The notes: generated by a model not told the origin, from the sequence alone. 43,653 nucleotides of DNA from Candidatus Omnitrophota bacterium (GCA_023142805.1 JAGLIU010000017.1:1-43653), one strand, 5' to 3'; positions 8,318-15,390 are shown, counted from the stretch's first letter. Numbers and translations are program-made.

Positions 8318-8700
8318 ACTCTCATTACAACATTCGGTCCCAAACATTGATAAAAGCAAACAAAATCCCAGGTGTAAAGCTGTGGCCTAATCCCGTAGGG
8401 CTTGGGTATGCCGGTAGTGTAGCACATGAGTACAATGAGGGGGGGAATCATTTTGTGGTGCTAAAAAACCCTCGTAGAGTCCGGTATGGATTCGCTCCAG
8501 GCTCCAGTGATTGCATAGGATTTAGGCGCGAGTCTCATAATGGTGCGGTTATGCCACGTTTTGTGGCAATTGAAATCAAGGCCGGCAAGGACGTTCTCAG
8601 GCCGGCGCAAGGAAACTTCCTCAAAATGGTGAAAAATCACGGCGGAATCGCCGAAATAGTCAGAAATCCAGATGAGGTTATGGATATATTGCAGCGCTAA
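8311..8700 (+). CDS. VRR-NUC nuclease (130 aa)
   Basis: The region GSSDCIGFRR followed by PRFVAIEIKAG and LRPAQGNFLKMVKNHGGIAEIVRN is the VRR-NUC pattern: the catalytic D, E-x-K and a Q on the following helix. These are PD-(D/E)XK nucleases that in phages are thought to resolve branched DNA. ATG 8311 is chosen because AGGGGG at 8294-8299 precedes it and it overlaps the ASCH stop; a longer frame from 8245 lies inside that gene. It ends the first part of the rightward operon; an intergenic promoter follows. Confidence 0.85.
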   Translation: MVNSHYNIRSQTLIKANKIPGVKLWPNPVGLGYAGSVAHEYNEGGNHFVVLKNPRRVRYGFAPGSSDCIGFRRESHNGAVMPRFVAIEIKAGKDVLRPAQGNFLKMVKNHGGIAEIVRNPDEVMDILQR

Positions 8701-8727
8701 CATATATAATGTAATAGGTAAAACAGC

Positions 8728-8763
8728 ATAAAATGCAAAAAAAATAATAAAATGCAAAAAAAA
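8728..8763 (+). repeat. Two 17-bp direct repeats with A8 tracts upstream of a promoter
   Basis: The unit ATAAAATGCAAAAAAAA occurs at 8728-8744 and again at 8747-8763, period 19. The A tracts end one base before the -35 box at 8765. Their position and A-richness fit an UP element contacted by RNA polymerase alpha subunits, or a bent-DNA regulator site. Confidence 0.6.
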
Positions 8764-8764
8764 C

Positions 8765-8793
8765 TTGACTTTCCCTCAGAAATGAGGTATTAT
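8765..8793 (+). promoter_or_regulatory. Strong sigma70-type promoter for the second early operon
   Basis: TTGACT at 8765-8770 and TATTAT at 8788-8793 are separated by 17 bases, with A-tract repeats immediately upstream. The sequence lies in the 135-base gap between the VRR-NUC gene and the gene at 8836. It closely resembles the promoter at 41365-41393: both have AAAACTTG at the -35 and AGGTAT running into the -10. It probably drives 8836-15641. Confidence 0.75.
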
Positions 8794-8815
8794 TATAGTA
8801 GAGGAAAAAACAAAA

Positions 8816-8838
8816 CCCAAACCCAGGAGGATGAGATG
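8816..8838 (+). repeat. Repeated 23-nt translation leader, copy 1
   Basis: The bases from CCCAAACCC through AGGAGG to the start ATG (8816-8838) recur without a mismatch at 9254-9276. The unit contains a perfect SD with 5-base spacing, so a translation initiation cassette seems to have been duplicated with, or copied to, the next gene. Confidence 0.8.
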
Positions 8839-9243
8839 AATACCAAAACCCAAAGCAAAGTGATTGGCCTTATTAGTCTCAACAACATAACTGATCCTAC
8901 CAGCTCAAAAATTGAGGCTGTCGCAGATAGTTTTCCAGGAGAATATAGCAACGAGGATGAATATGTTGATTTTCAGATGGATATAGGACAGCTTGTCGAA
9001 GAAATGCAGGCGGCCAAAACAAAATACAGTTTTTCGGAAAATGGCTACGGCACCACAATCACAACGGGAAACTATGAGTTTTTTTATCCGGGAATTACTA
9101 TAGACGATATGATGCATTGGTCCCCAGCCAATTTTTCAGGAGTTTCGTCGGTCTCAGATGGAGGAGTATATTTTACATTGGATCAGGCTCCAGAAAATCA
9201 AGATTATTTTTTCTGTGCCTTGGAAGAGGCTCGTAATAATTAA
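8836..9243 (+). CDS. Hypothetical acidic protein (135 aa)
   Basis: ATG 8836 follows AGGAGG at 8825-8830; a longer frame from 8752 would run through the promoter and is rejected. The protein is acidic and polar, with a SFSENGYGTTITTGNYEFFYPG strand-rich centre and a C-terminal FTLDQAPENQDYFFCALEEA. No family is recognised. As the first gene behind a strong promoter it is probably made in quantity early, which fits a host-takeover or anti-defence role, but only position supports that. Confidence 0.6.
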   Translation: MNTKTQSKVIGLISLNNITDPTSSKIEAVADSFPGEYSNEDEYVDFQMDIGQLVEEMQAAKTKYSFSENGYGTTITTGNYEFFYPGITIDDMMHWSPANFSGVSSVSDGGVYFTLDQAPENQDYFFCALEEARNN

Positions 9244-9253
9244 TAATTTTTTC

Positions 9254-9276
9254 CCCAAACCCAGGAGGATGAGATG
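9254..9276 (+). repeat. Repeated 23-nt translation leader, copy 2
   Basis: Exact second copy of the leader at 8816-8838, including SD and ATG. The coding sequences that follow the two copies are not related, so only the initiation region is shared. Confidence 0.8.
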
Positions 9277-9468
9277 TTTTACAGAAAAAATTCAGTTGGA
9301 AACGCGGTAATATTTGAAAATGATGGCTCAGTTGCAACCAGAATAATGCAATCTAAACACTGTGTGTATCCGGTAGGTTCCAATATGTCAACAAAATATG
9401 AGCATCCGGTAGGGGTTGTGCTGTCGGTTGAGGATGCGCAAAAACTTGGAATTTTGGAAGAAAATTAG
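9274..9468 (+). CDS. Small hypothetical protein (64 aa)
   Basis: Starts at ATG 9274 in the repeated leader. The product is polar with short strands (NAVIFENDGSVATRIM, GVVLSVEDAQKLGIL), probably a small globular alpha/beta protein. No family is recognised. It ends four bases before the ATG of the frameshifted gene at 9472. Confidence 0.55.
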   Translation: MFYRKNSVGNAVIFENDGSVATRIMQSKHCVYPVGSNMSTKYEHPVGVVLSVEDAQKLGILEEN

Positions 9469-9471
9469 ATT

Positions 9472-9767
9472 ATGAACAATATGAGAAATAGAATCAAAAA
9501 AAACTCTCTCTCACAAAATGGAGCGTACATTGTGATCGACTTTGGGTTTTTCTTGTTGAAAACGAACGATCTATAGATGACATAGAAATTGTATATTCAT
9601 CTGATCGCAATTTCGCATGTAGAAACCATCAGAAAAACGGGCGATGGGAAAATGTAGAAATTATAAAAAACCTTGGTGTAACAGGCAGCGCAAGGGGTAC
9701 ATCTTGGTGGGTTTTTGTTGTGGAAAAACAATCTCAGACAGGGAAAAAATATGAAAACAAATATTAA
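9472..9767 (+). CDS. Frameshifted hypothetical gene (98 aa if -1 shifted at A8)
   Basis: From ATG 9472 the zero frame stops at 9574-9576 after 34 codons. The -1 frame is open from 9490 to TAA 9765-9767 with no usable start of its own, and encodes a plausible protein (WSVHCDRLWVFLVENER ... ARGTSWWVFVVEKQ). The frames join at eight adenines (9496-9503), which include A-AAA-AAC (9498-9504) in the right phase for -1 slippage. Options are programmed -1 frameshifting, RNA polymerase slippage on A8, a real mutation, or a missing A in the assembly. Corrected length is exactly 99 codons including stop. Function unknown. Confidence 0.55.
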
Positions 9768-9891
9768 ATCCAGAGCATTAAAAAGTCATGGCGATAATTC
9801 AAAAAAAATTGATCGGGTAATAAGTCGTGCCGAAAAAATACTCGCAAATATTGAAACAAAACTAAATATCCTAAAATCTATTAAGGGGTAA
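9751..9891 (+). CDS. Small basic helical protein (46 aa)
   Basis: ATG 9751 to TAA 9889-9891, overlapping the previous frame by 17 bases and preceded by AGGG at 9739-9742. The product is lysine-rich and helical (KKIDRVISRAEKILANIETKLNIL), with heptad spacing of Ile and Leu suggesting a short coiled coil. Function unknown. Confidence 0.5.
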   Translation: MKTNIKSRALKSHGDNSKKIDRVISRAEKILANIETKLNILKSIKG

Positions 9892-9893
9892 TC

Positions 9894-10274
9894 ATGAAAC
9901 CATCAATACTCACGCAAAAACTACACGAACTATACGGCTCCGCGCTTACCTATAATGAAATGGAGCCGATGATAGGAACCGAAATAAGAAATTGTGTGGT
10001 TGACAACGGGGAGTTTCCTACAGAAATAGAAATAGATCTTAATTACATATCTATATACGATCATAATGGGGACACTGTTGACAATCCCTCCCTCCAAGAT
10101 CTGATAGACAATGATTTTGGAACCGTGTCAACAGTTGTCCCCATCCCTGCTAATCAATATTATGATGATGACTATCATGTGGTTGCAGCGGCCACAAAAG
10201 TTTGTAAAAGTATTGCTATCTATAGCACACAAATCATTTTTTCGCCTGGAGGTAAGCATGAAAAAGTTAGTTGA
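9894..10274 (+). CDS. Hypothetical protein, paralogue of the next gene (126 aa)
   Basis: The middle segment (IEIDLNYISIYDHNGDTVDNPSL... then LI) aligns with the next protein (VAIDLQPVTITDGKGFVVDNPGE... then LI), sharing the I-D-L...I-x-D-x-x-G-x-x-V-D-N-P-x3-D-L-I pattern with similar spacing to each N-terminus. This copy has a longer N-terminal arm. It is mainly beta. The two genes overlap by 17 bases and look like a tandem duplication that diverged. No family is recognised. Confidence 0.55.
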   Translation: MKPSILTQKLHELYGSALTYNEMEPMIGTEIRNCVVDNGEFPTEIEIDLNYISIYDHNGDTVDNPSLQDLIDNDFGTVSTVVPIPANQYYDDDYHVVAAATKVCKSIAIYSTQIIFSPGGKHEKVS

Positions 10275-10596
10275 GTCACGAGTTAGGAGTAAGGCAATTG
10301 ACGAAAACAGATTTCCTAAAGTGGTTGCTATAGACCTGCAACCAGTTACTATTACGGACGGCAAGGGATTTGTGGTTGACAATCCAGGAGAAGCTGATCT
10401 TATTAAGCTCGGCAAAGGAATTATTAAGGGGAAAGTTGTGTTCAATAGTTCTAATAATCGTAATCGGTGGATTGAGTTCGATGCAACACTCCACTCAGTA
10501 GTGCATGATAGTGCTGTGTACAATATCTCGATCACCTCACAATCTCAGTTCCTAGAACGGCTAGGGTGTTTAGGCATGGGAATCACATATGACTAA
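10258..10596 (+). CDS. Hypothetical protein, paralogue of the previous gene (112 aa)
   Basis: ATG 10258 follows GGAGG at 10248-10252; a longer frame from 10111 lies inside the previous gene. The protein has the I-D-L...VDNP...DLI core shared with its neighbour, then KGKVVFNSSNNRNRWIEF and a C-terminal strand-rich region. The C-terminal halves of the two proteins are less alike than the cores. Function unknown. Confidence 0.55.
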   Translation: MKKLVESRVRSKAIDENRFPKVVAIDLQPVTITDGKGFVVDNPGEADLIKLGKGIIKGKVVFNSSNNRNRWIEFDATLHSVVHDSAVYNISITSQSQFLERLGCLGMGITYD

Positions 10597-10693
10597 TCTC
10601 AAAAAGTTAATTAGCTTTATCAATTTCTTGTACATACGTCAATTAATCCGTGTGTACAAGATCGTGCTCAATTTTCTTTACAGGAGAAAGTGA
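10589..10693 (+). CDS. Possible 34-aa basic peptide over a hairpin
   Basis: The frame ATG 10589 to TGA 10691-10693 overlaps the preceding stop by 8 bases and shares one base with the ATG of the nuclease gene. The product is basic and aromatic (FLYIRQLIRVYKIVLNFLYRRK), an amphipathic membrane-active type. The 12-bp inverted repeat at 10627-10660 lies inside it. It may be a leader peptide or chance. Confidence 0.3.
   Translation: MTNLKKLISFINFLYIRQLIRVYKIVLNFLYRRK
10627..10660 (+). promoter_or_regulatory. 12-bp inverted repeat before the nuclease gene
   Basis: CTTGTACATACG (10627-10638) and CGTGTGTACAAG (10649-10660) pair over all 12 positions in RNA (one G-U) around a 10-base loop. The hairpin is 33 bases before the nuclease ATG. 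No U tract follows directly, so it is not a typical terminator. It could be an operator, an RNA-processing site or an attenuator. Confidence 0.6.
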
Positions 10694-11514
10694 TGGAAAC
10701 AATAAGGATATCAATGTTACAAAGCTCTGTTGATTGCTGTAGGCGCGCGGCATCGGGCCAATTTCAAAAATTAATTGGTGATGATGCAGGGTACGCGCTA
10801 ACACAAGAGAGGACAGGCGTGTACACGGCAATGGGAACCGGCGCGCATGCCGGAGTTCAAAATATGCTAATACATAAAATATTGCATGGATCATTGAACA
10901 ATGTCCAAGAAAACATTGATATGGCAATATGGGAGTACGATAAATCGCTACAAGAAACACCAGATGTGTTGTATGATAATATTACTGGGAACCAAGACAT
11001 AGGAAGATTACAGATAGAGCAATTTGTCAAGCATTATCAAAACGATGTGGCACCTTTCCTGAAATTCCCTGAAAATGCTGATCCAGCTAAACACATAGAG
11101 AGGCATATAGTGCTACAACTGAAGGGATATAAGGTTTCTGGACACATTGACGTTACGCCAACACGTTCAATCTGCGACACAAAAACCGGCAAGGCATTGC
11201 GTGCGTGTCATACACAGCTTGGTGGGTATGCCAACCTCGCGGTTTCAGATGGGGACGAAAAACCAGAACAACTAATAGTGCACCATCTCCCGCGCGTAAG
11301 TGTTGGCAAGCCCTACCCAGGGACCACCACATTATCGTATCCGGTAGATTTTTGCATGAATGAAGCCTGGTATATCATTAATCAACTAATTAGGGATGTA
11401 GAGAATTTTAAAGCAAGCGGGAACCCCGCTTGCTTCCAGGCAAACCCTAACTCAATGCTTTGCAATGAGAAATATTGTAGAGCCTATGGAACTAAATTTT
11501 GTGAATATCATTAG
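10693..11514 (+). CDS. Cas4/RecB-like PD-(D/E)XK exonuclease (273 aa)
   Basis: Family signs are the central VSGHIDVTPTRSICDTKTGK (GHID, then D-x-K), HTQLGGYANL (the Q-x2-x-Y motif of RecB nucleases), and a C-terminal cysteine cluster (LCNEKYCRAYGTKFC). With CC near residue 14, this could hold an iron-sulfur cluster as in Cas4/AddB. Likely a DNA end-processing exonuclease for recombination. ATG 10693 is preferred to GTG 10690 by spacing from CAGGAG at 10681-10686. It starts the cassette with a gp3-like protein and a Rad50-like ATPase. Confidence 0.8.
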   Translation: METIRISMLQSSVDCCRRAASGQFQKLIGDDAGYALTQERTGVYTAMGTGAHAGVQNMLIHKILHGSLNNVQENIDMAIWEYDKSLQETPDVLYDNITGNQDIGRLQIEQFVKHYQNDVAPFLKFPENADPAKHIERHIVLQLKGYKVSGHIDVTPTRSICDTKTGKALRACHTQLGGYANLAVSDGDEKPEQLIVHHLPRVSVGKPYPGTTTLSYPVDFCMNEAWYIINQLIRDVENFKASGNPACFQANPNSMLCNEKYCRAYGTKFCEYH

Positions 11515-11522
11515 GAGAGAAC

Positions 11523-11900
11523 ATGGATCGCATAAATAGAATCGTGCTTGAAAACAGAGGGTTGCTGTTTGTTAAATTCAAATCAATTTCTATCGCCTCG
11601 CATCCCAAACATAGACGGATACAGCACCGCGACGGGAAAAATGGCCGTTATTGTACGGACATACGTCATGAGATCACTACCAATGTGCTACAACGTGACA
11701 TCCAAGCATCAGTAATGGATTTTGAAAGAATTGAGAGCGGAACATTTGTCTTGACATTTGACAGTGGTTGCCGTGTGGTGTATAGCAATGTTTTCACAAA
11801 AGAAATAAGTGACACTACAATAAACGATGATGGCGAATTGACAAAAACTATTGTATTTGTAGCGGAAAGTAAGCCAGTATCTACCAAGGGGGTAAAATGA
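11523..11900 (+). CDS. Hypothetical protein (125 aa)
   Basis: ATG 11523 follows AGGAGA at 11513-11518. The protein is basic in its N-terminal half (HPKHRRIQHRDGKNGR) and strand-rich later (SGTFVLTFDSGCRVVYSNVF). No family is recognised. It lies between the nuclease and the gp3-like gene, and its TGA overlaps the next ATG. Confidence 0.5.
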   Translation: MDRINRIVLENRGLLFVKFKSISIASHPKHRRIQHRDGKNGRYCTDIRHEITTNVLQRDIQASVMDFERIESGTFVLTFDSGCRVVYSNVFTKEISDTTINDDGELTKTIVFVAESKPVSTKGVK

Positions 11901-12136
11901 GCTACACCAGCGTTTCGAGTAACACAATGAATATGTCCAAAAAAGAAGATCCGACATACGCCATATTACACATTCCAGACCATAGTGTCAATACGCCAAG
12001 CTGGTTTAATCAATTGAAATATAGCGAACACATCAAAAGAGAAGTTGATTTTGATAACAAGATAATTTATTACAAACAAAGTTACGAGAAAAGGCTTTGG
12101 TACAATATATATACACTATTAACACGGAGGAAATAA
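11897..12136 (+). CDS. Hypothetical protein (79 aa)
   Basis: ATG 11897 overlaps TGA 11898-11900. The sequence is rich in Tyr, Lys and Ser (FDNKIIYYKQSYEKRLWY) with no clear motif. The stop overlaps the start of the gp3-like gene (TAATG). Function unknown; coupling on both sides supports that it is translated. Confidence 0.5.
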   Translation: MSYTSVSSNTMNMSKKEDPTYAILHIPDHSVNTPSWFNQLKYSEHIKREVDFDNKIIYYKQSYEKRLWYNIYTLLTRRK

Positions 12137-13311
12137 TGGAACAAAAGTACGCCCCTGGCAAAAACCCAATTATAAAAAACTTGCTTCCAGGACTTACCGA
12201 AAGGGGTAAAATTAAAATAGGCAGAAAGGGCAAGATGCATTCAAAAGGATTTCAATTACCAGAAAAGCTGGACCATTTCATAGTCACAAAACTTGAACGG
12301 AGCCAAGACGGTAACTTTTTAGTTGACAAAGCCATCCACGCATTGCCTACTGTTGGTCAACAAGCAAAAACAATACCTGTTGTTCTCTTGTATGATGACA
12401 TATCTCTTAATTTTCAGTGCCGGTATGCCTGTTATTTCGGCAAGACGTTGTATTGTTCGGGGGATGGGGAATACGCTCATCAATTAACAAAAGGAAAAGC
12501 AGAAAGAATTCAAGCAGAGTGCTCTTGTTTTAGATCTGCGCCTACTTTTAACGGCGACAAAAACGATGGAAAGGGCAAGTGTAAAATTAATGGAACGCTT
12601 TCAGTAATGATTCAAGGAGCTGATTCTGTTGGCGGGGTATGGAAGTTTCGGACAACCGGATACAATTCAACTATTGGTATTCTGAGTTCGCTAACTCTCA
12701 TTAAAAGCATTACAGGCGGAGTATTGGCAGGACTACCACTAACCATGACTATTCATCCTAAGATCGCTACCAATCCACTTAATGGACAGGCACAGACAAT
12801 ATATGTTGTGGGGATTGAATACTCAGGTAACATCAAGGCGCTTCAAGACAAATCGCTTAAAATAGCTCAAACAAATGCAGAATACCGCGTAAGGCTTGGC
12901 AATGTTGAAAATGAGATGAAACAACTTATATCCGCCGATTCTTCTTTGGTGGATGAGGCCGGCGATATAGTAGAGGAGTTTCACCCGGAAGAAATGCAGT
13001 CACCAACAGGTGTCAATGATATTCCCACACAGTCAAGCCCGGTGGAGGACGCACCAAAACCAAAGGAGCCCACACGTGAACCTGAGAAAAAAGAGGCTTC
13101 AAAGCCAGCACGCAATAAGTCAATTCCGAAAAAAAGTAAAGAGAAAGCTGTTGAGAAGGCGGTGGCAACGACCAATGCCGGTGAAAAACCACCGGTTTCA
13201 GAAACGGTTGAAACGCAGATACAAGACGACATAGAACAAGACATGTTTGACGGCGCATCAATTGGGCCTCCTCCCGCTGTTGAGGACGATATGAATATAG
13301 ATCTATTTTAA
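12136..13311 (+). CDS. phiC31 gp3-like (recombination directionality factor-like) protein with SSB-like tail
   Basis: Residues about 1-240 resemble the phage family of phiC31 gp3, often auto-named hydrolase or metal-binding protein: IPVVLLYDD, FQCRYACYFGKTLYCSGDGEYA, ECSC then GKCKINGTLSVMI, and WKFRTTGYNST followed by LAGLPLTM. The four spaced cysteines may bind zinc. A long Lys/Pro/Glu linker follows, and then an acidic end DDMNIDLF, which resembles both SSB tails and the beta-clamp peptide QL[SD]LF. In phiC31 gp3 controls integrase direction, but no integrase is visible here, so a replication/recombination role is more likely. ATG 12136 follows GGAGG at 12126-12130. Confidence 0.65.
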   Translation: MEQKYAPGKNPIIKNLLPGLTERGKIKIGRKGKMHSKGFQLPEKLDHFIVTKLERSQDGNFLVDKAIHALPTVGQQAKTIPVVLLYDDISLNFQCRYACYFGKTLYCSGDGEYAHQLTKGKAERIQAECSCFRSAPTFNGDKNDGKGKCKINGTLSVMIQGADSVGGVWKFRTTGYNSTIGILSSLTLIKSITGGVLAGLPLTMTIHPKIATNPLNGQAQTIYVVGIEYSGNIKALQDKSLKIAQTNAEYRVRLGNVENEMKQLISADSSLVDEAGDIVEEFHPEEMQSPTGVNDIPTQSSPVEDAPKPKEPTREPEKKEASKPARNKSIPKKSKEKAVEKAVATTNAGEKPPVSETVETQIQDDIEQDMFDGASIGPPPAVEDDMNIDLF

Positions 13312-13346
13312 ATTATAATTATTAACTTTTTAGAAAGAAGGATAAA

Positions 13347-13643
13347 ATGACATTAGACAAAATGTTTGGATTGGCAGAAGCCTACGCACGCAAGCGAGAT
13401 AATCACAGACGATTGTCAGAATCTCTAAAAGAAAAAAATCGGGCTGAAGTACAAGTGGCTGAAGACAGGCTTGTGTCAGCCATTTATGAATTTCTTGATG
13501 GCTACACAAAGCAAGAAAGCGTGGTGGTGCCTAAGAAAAAAGAAGCTCCCAAGCCAAAGCCAGCGAAAAAGACCGCCCCCATCCAGGTTGGAAAACCTGT
13601 TGATGACAACACTGATGAATCCACAAATCTTTTTGGAGGATAA
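13347..13643 (+). CDS. Small helper protein with acidic LF tail (98 aa)
   Basis: Residues 1-55 are helical and charged. A Lys/Pro linker (KKKEAPKPKPAKK) and an acidic tail ending DESTNLFGG follow. This tail echoes the tail of the preceding gp3-like protein (acidic, ending with a leucine-phenylalanine pair), suggesting that both dock on the same host or phage partner. It lies directly between the gp3-like and Rad50-like genes. No family is recognised. Confidence 0.55.
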   Translation: MTLDKMFGLAEAYARKRDNHRRLSESLKEKNRAEVQVAEDRLVSAIYEFLDGYTKQESVVVPKKKEAPKPKPAKKTAPIQVGKPVDDNTDESTNLFGG

Positions 13644-13644
13644 T

Positions 13645-15336
13645 ATGAAATTCAAAATAAGAAATTATTGCGCGGTAAAGCACGCCGATATCAACACATC
13701 GAAACTCACATTGATTGGGGGGAAACACAGAGCTGGAAAATCCTCAACACTGGACGCCATTAGAAGCGTTTTGACGGCTAACCCGATGCCGTTCAAGGAT
13801 ATTAAAAAAGCTGAAATATCCATGCTGGTTCACTCCGGCACTCCATCAGGGTATTGCGTGGTAGAGGATGGGGACAATTCCGCTCGTATAGATTGGCCCA
13901 AGTGCGAGTACGTAACCAAGGGCAAGGTAAGCACACTGTCAACAATTGCTGTAGGCATTGACTCTTTGGTTTTTATGAAACCCGCAGAGAGAATAAATTA
14001 TATAGTTGACATGATGAAGGCGGCTCCTACAAAAGAGGATCTCCTGAGAGAGCTTCTTGACATGGGAATAATAAGTATCGGGCATGTGCTCCCTGCGTCC
14101 GAGGAAAAACACCCACTGTTTATCAAGCTATGGGAAAACATAGAGATGAATGGATGGGACAATACCCATCAGCAATGCAAAGAGAAAGGAGTAAAATTAA
14201 AAGCAAAATGGGAAATAGTAACGGGAGTTAGAAAATATGGTGTCAGAATTGCAGAGCAGTGGAAGCCGGAAGCGTGGAGCCTGGACCTGGATGGGCTTGA
14301 GGAAGTCATATTGATCACAGACGTTAACAAGGCTAAGGAATGGGTGGACGCTGCCAAAAAAGATGTTGCCATATCAGACTATGAAATTGAGAGACTCAAG
14401 GCAATCACGGCAAACAAGGATAAGGTGATTGACAAGTATGATGTGTTGGTTAAAAAACAAGGCGTGTGCGAACGCGCAATGAATGAAAAAAAAGCCAAAC
14501 TAAGGCTACTCAATAACACAAAGGAGGTGCGCGACCTAGTGTGCCCGAAGTGCCAAGAGTTTCTCACTTTTACAAATGGGAAATTGAAGATTGTACCCAA
14601 GAAAGAACACGAAAAAGCCGTTGAGTCAAAAGGCGAGGCCGAACAATTAAGAAAAGATATTGCATCGCTGGAAGCACAAAACAATATCCAAATAAAAGAA
14701 TGGTCTCAAGAAAAAGCTTCCCTCAAAATAATTAGAGATGCTGATGAAAAATTAAAAATTATAGAGTCGCAGGAAAACGATACTGGAACCGCGAAAGTAG
14801 AGGATGTTGAAAACCAATTAAAGAAAGCTGAAGATAGGCTTGGTGCATTCCGAACCTGTAAAGAAGCGCTGAAGATAGCAAGTGATATCATCAACAACAA
14901 AAAGCTTGGTGATATGCTTGCCCCTAACGGGCTGCGAAATACCAAACTTATTGGCGCACTTGACGTGATAAATAAATCAATGAAGATGCTTACGGACAAA
15001 GTTGGGTGGGATGCGGTGGAAATTGAGCCTGGTTGTAGTATTAGTGTGGGTGGGATACCATACGGTAGATTCAATGCTAAATCTGAGAGATATAGAGCGC
15101 GGGTTTTGTTACAATTAATGGTTGCTATGGCAGAACATGCGAAACTCGTTGTGATTGACGACAGCGATGAGCTGGTCAAAACTACAAAGAACTCTCTCAT
15201 GAAAGTCATATTGCAATCTAAAATTTCTGCAATAGTCGTTAGTGCACTTGATAATAGGAGCGAGCTGCCAGACCTTAGTAAAATAGATGGGCTATCGTAT
15301 TGGATTGAAAACGGAGAAATCAAGGGGGAAGGTTAG
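13645..15336 (+). CDS. Rad50/SbcC-like ATPase with zinc hook (563 aa)
   Basis: ATG 13645 follows GGAGGA at 13635-13640; a longer frame from 13471 overlaps the previous gene. Walker A is GKHRAGKS (residues 26-33). Coiled-coil arms flank CPKC at residues about 300-303, the position of a Rad50 zinc hook. The Walker B-like LVVIDD lies near residues 500-505, and the signature region is degenerate (NAKSERYRARVLLQL). At 563 residues it is much shorter than SbcC. No SbcD/Mre11 partner is visible; the Cas4-like nuclease upstream may be the partner. Likely role: DNA-end tethering or processing. Confidence 0.8.
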   Translation: MKFKIRNYCAVKHADINTSKLTLIGGKHRAGKSSTLDAIRSVLTANPMPFKDIKKAEISMLVHSGTPSGYCVVEDGDNSARIDWPKCEYVTKGKVSTLSTIAVGIDSLVFMKPAERINYIVDMMKAAPTKEDLLRELLDMGIISIGHVLPASEEKHPLFIKLWENIEMNGWDNTHQQCKEKGVKLKAKWEIVTGVRKYGVRIAEQWKPEAWSLDLDGLEEVILITDVNKAKEWVDAAKKDVAISDYEIERLKAITANKDKVIDKYDVLVKKQGVCERAMNEKKAKLRLLNNTKEVRDLVCPKCQEFLTFTNGKLKIVPKKEHEKAVESKGEAEQLRKDIASLEAQNNIQIKEWSQEKASLKIIRDADEKLKIIESQENDTGTAKVEDVENQLKKAEDRLGAFRTCKEALKIASDIINNKKLGDMLAPNGLRNTKLIGALDVINKSMKMLTDKVGWDAVEIEPGCSISVGGIPYGRFNAKSERYRARVLLQLMVAMAEHAKLVVIDDSDELVKTTKNSLMKVILQSKISAIVVSALDNRSELPDLSKIDGLSYWIENGEIKGEG

Positions 15337-15345
15337 CACTACAAA

Positions 15346-15390
15346 ACAACTGTGGTAGTTGTGTGTTACTGGCCGGCATAGTCTCCGGCC
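15346..15390 (+). promoter_or_regulatory. Two consecutive hairpins leading the HTH gene
   Basis: Hairpin one is ACAACT (15346-15351) with AGTTGT (15357-15362). Hairpin two is GGCCGG (15371-15376) with CCGGCC (15385-15390), 8-base loop. A T6 run comes only 11 bases after the second, so it is a poor terminator. It may be an attenuator or stability element between the ATPase gene and the HTH gene. Confidence 0.5.

Noticed and set aside
8701..8764. Terminator after the VRR-NUC gene
   Set aside because: A runs are present but there is no GC stem; the stretch is better read as promoter upstream element.
14706..15323. 205-codon minus-strand ORF opposite the Rad50-like gene
   Set aside because: Ser/Leu-rich antisense shadow of a clear gene, no SD and no family pattern.
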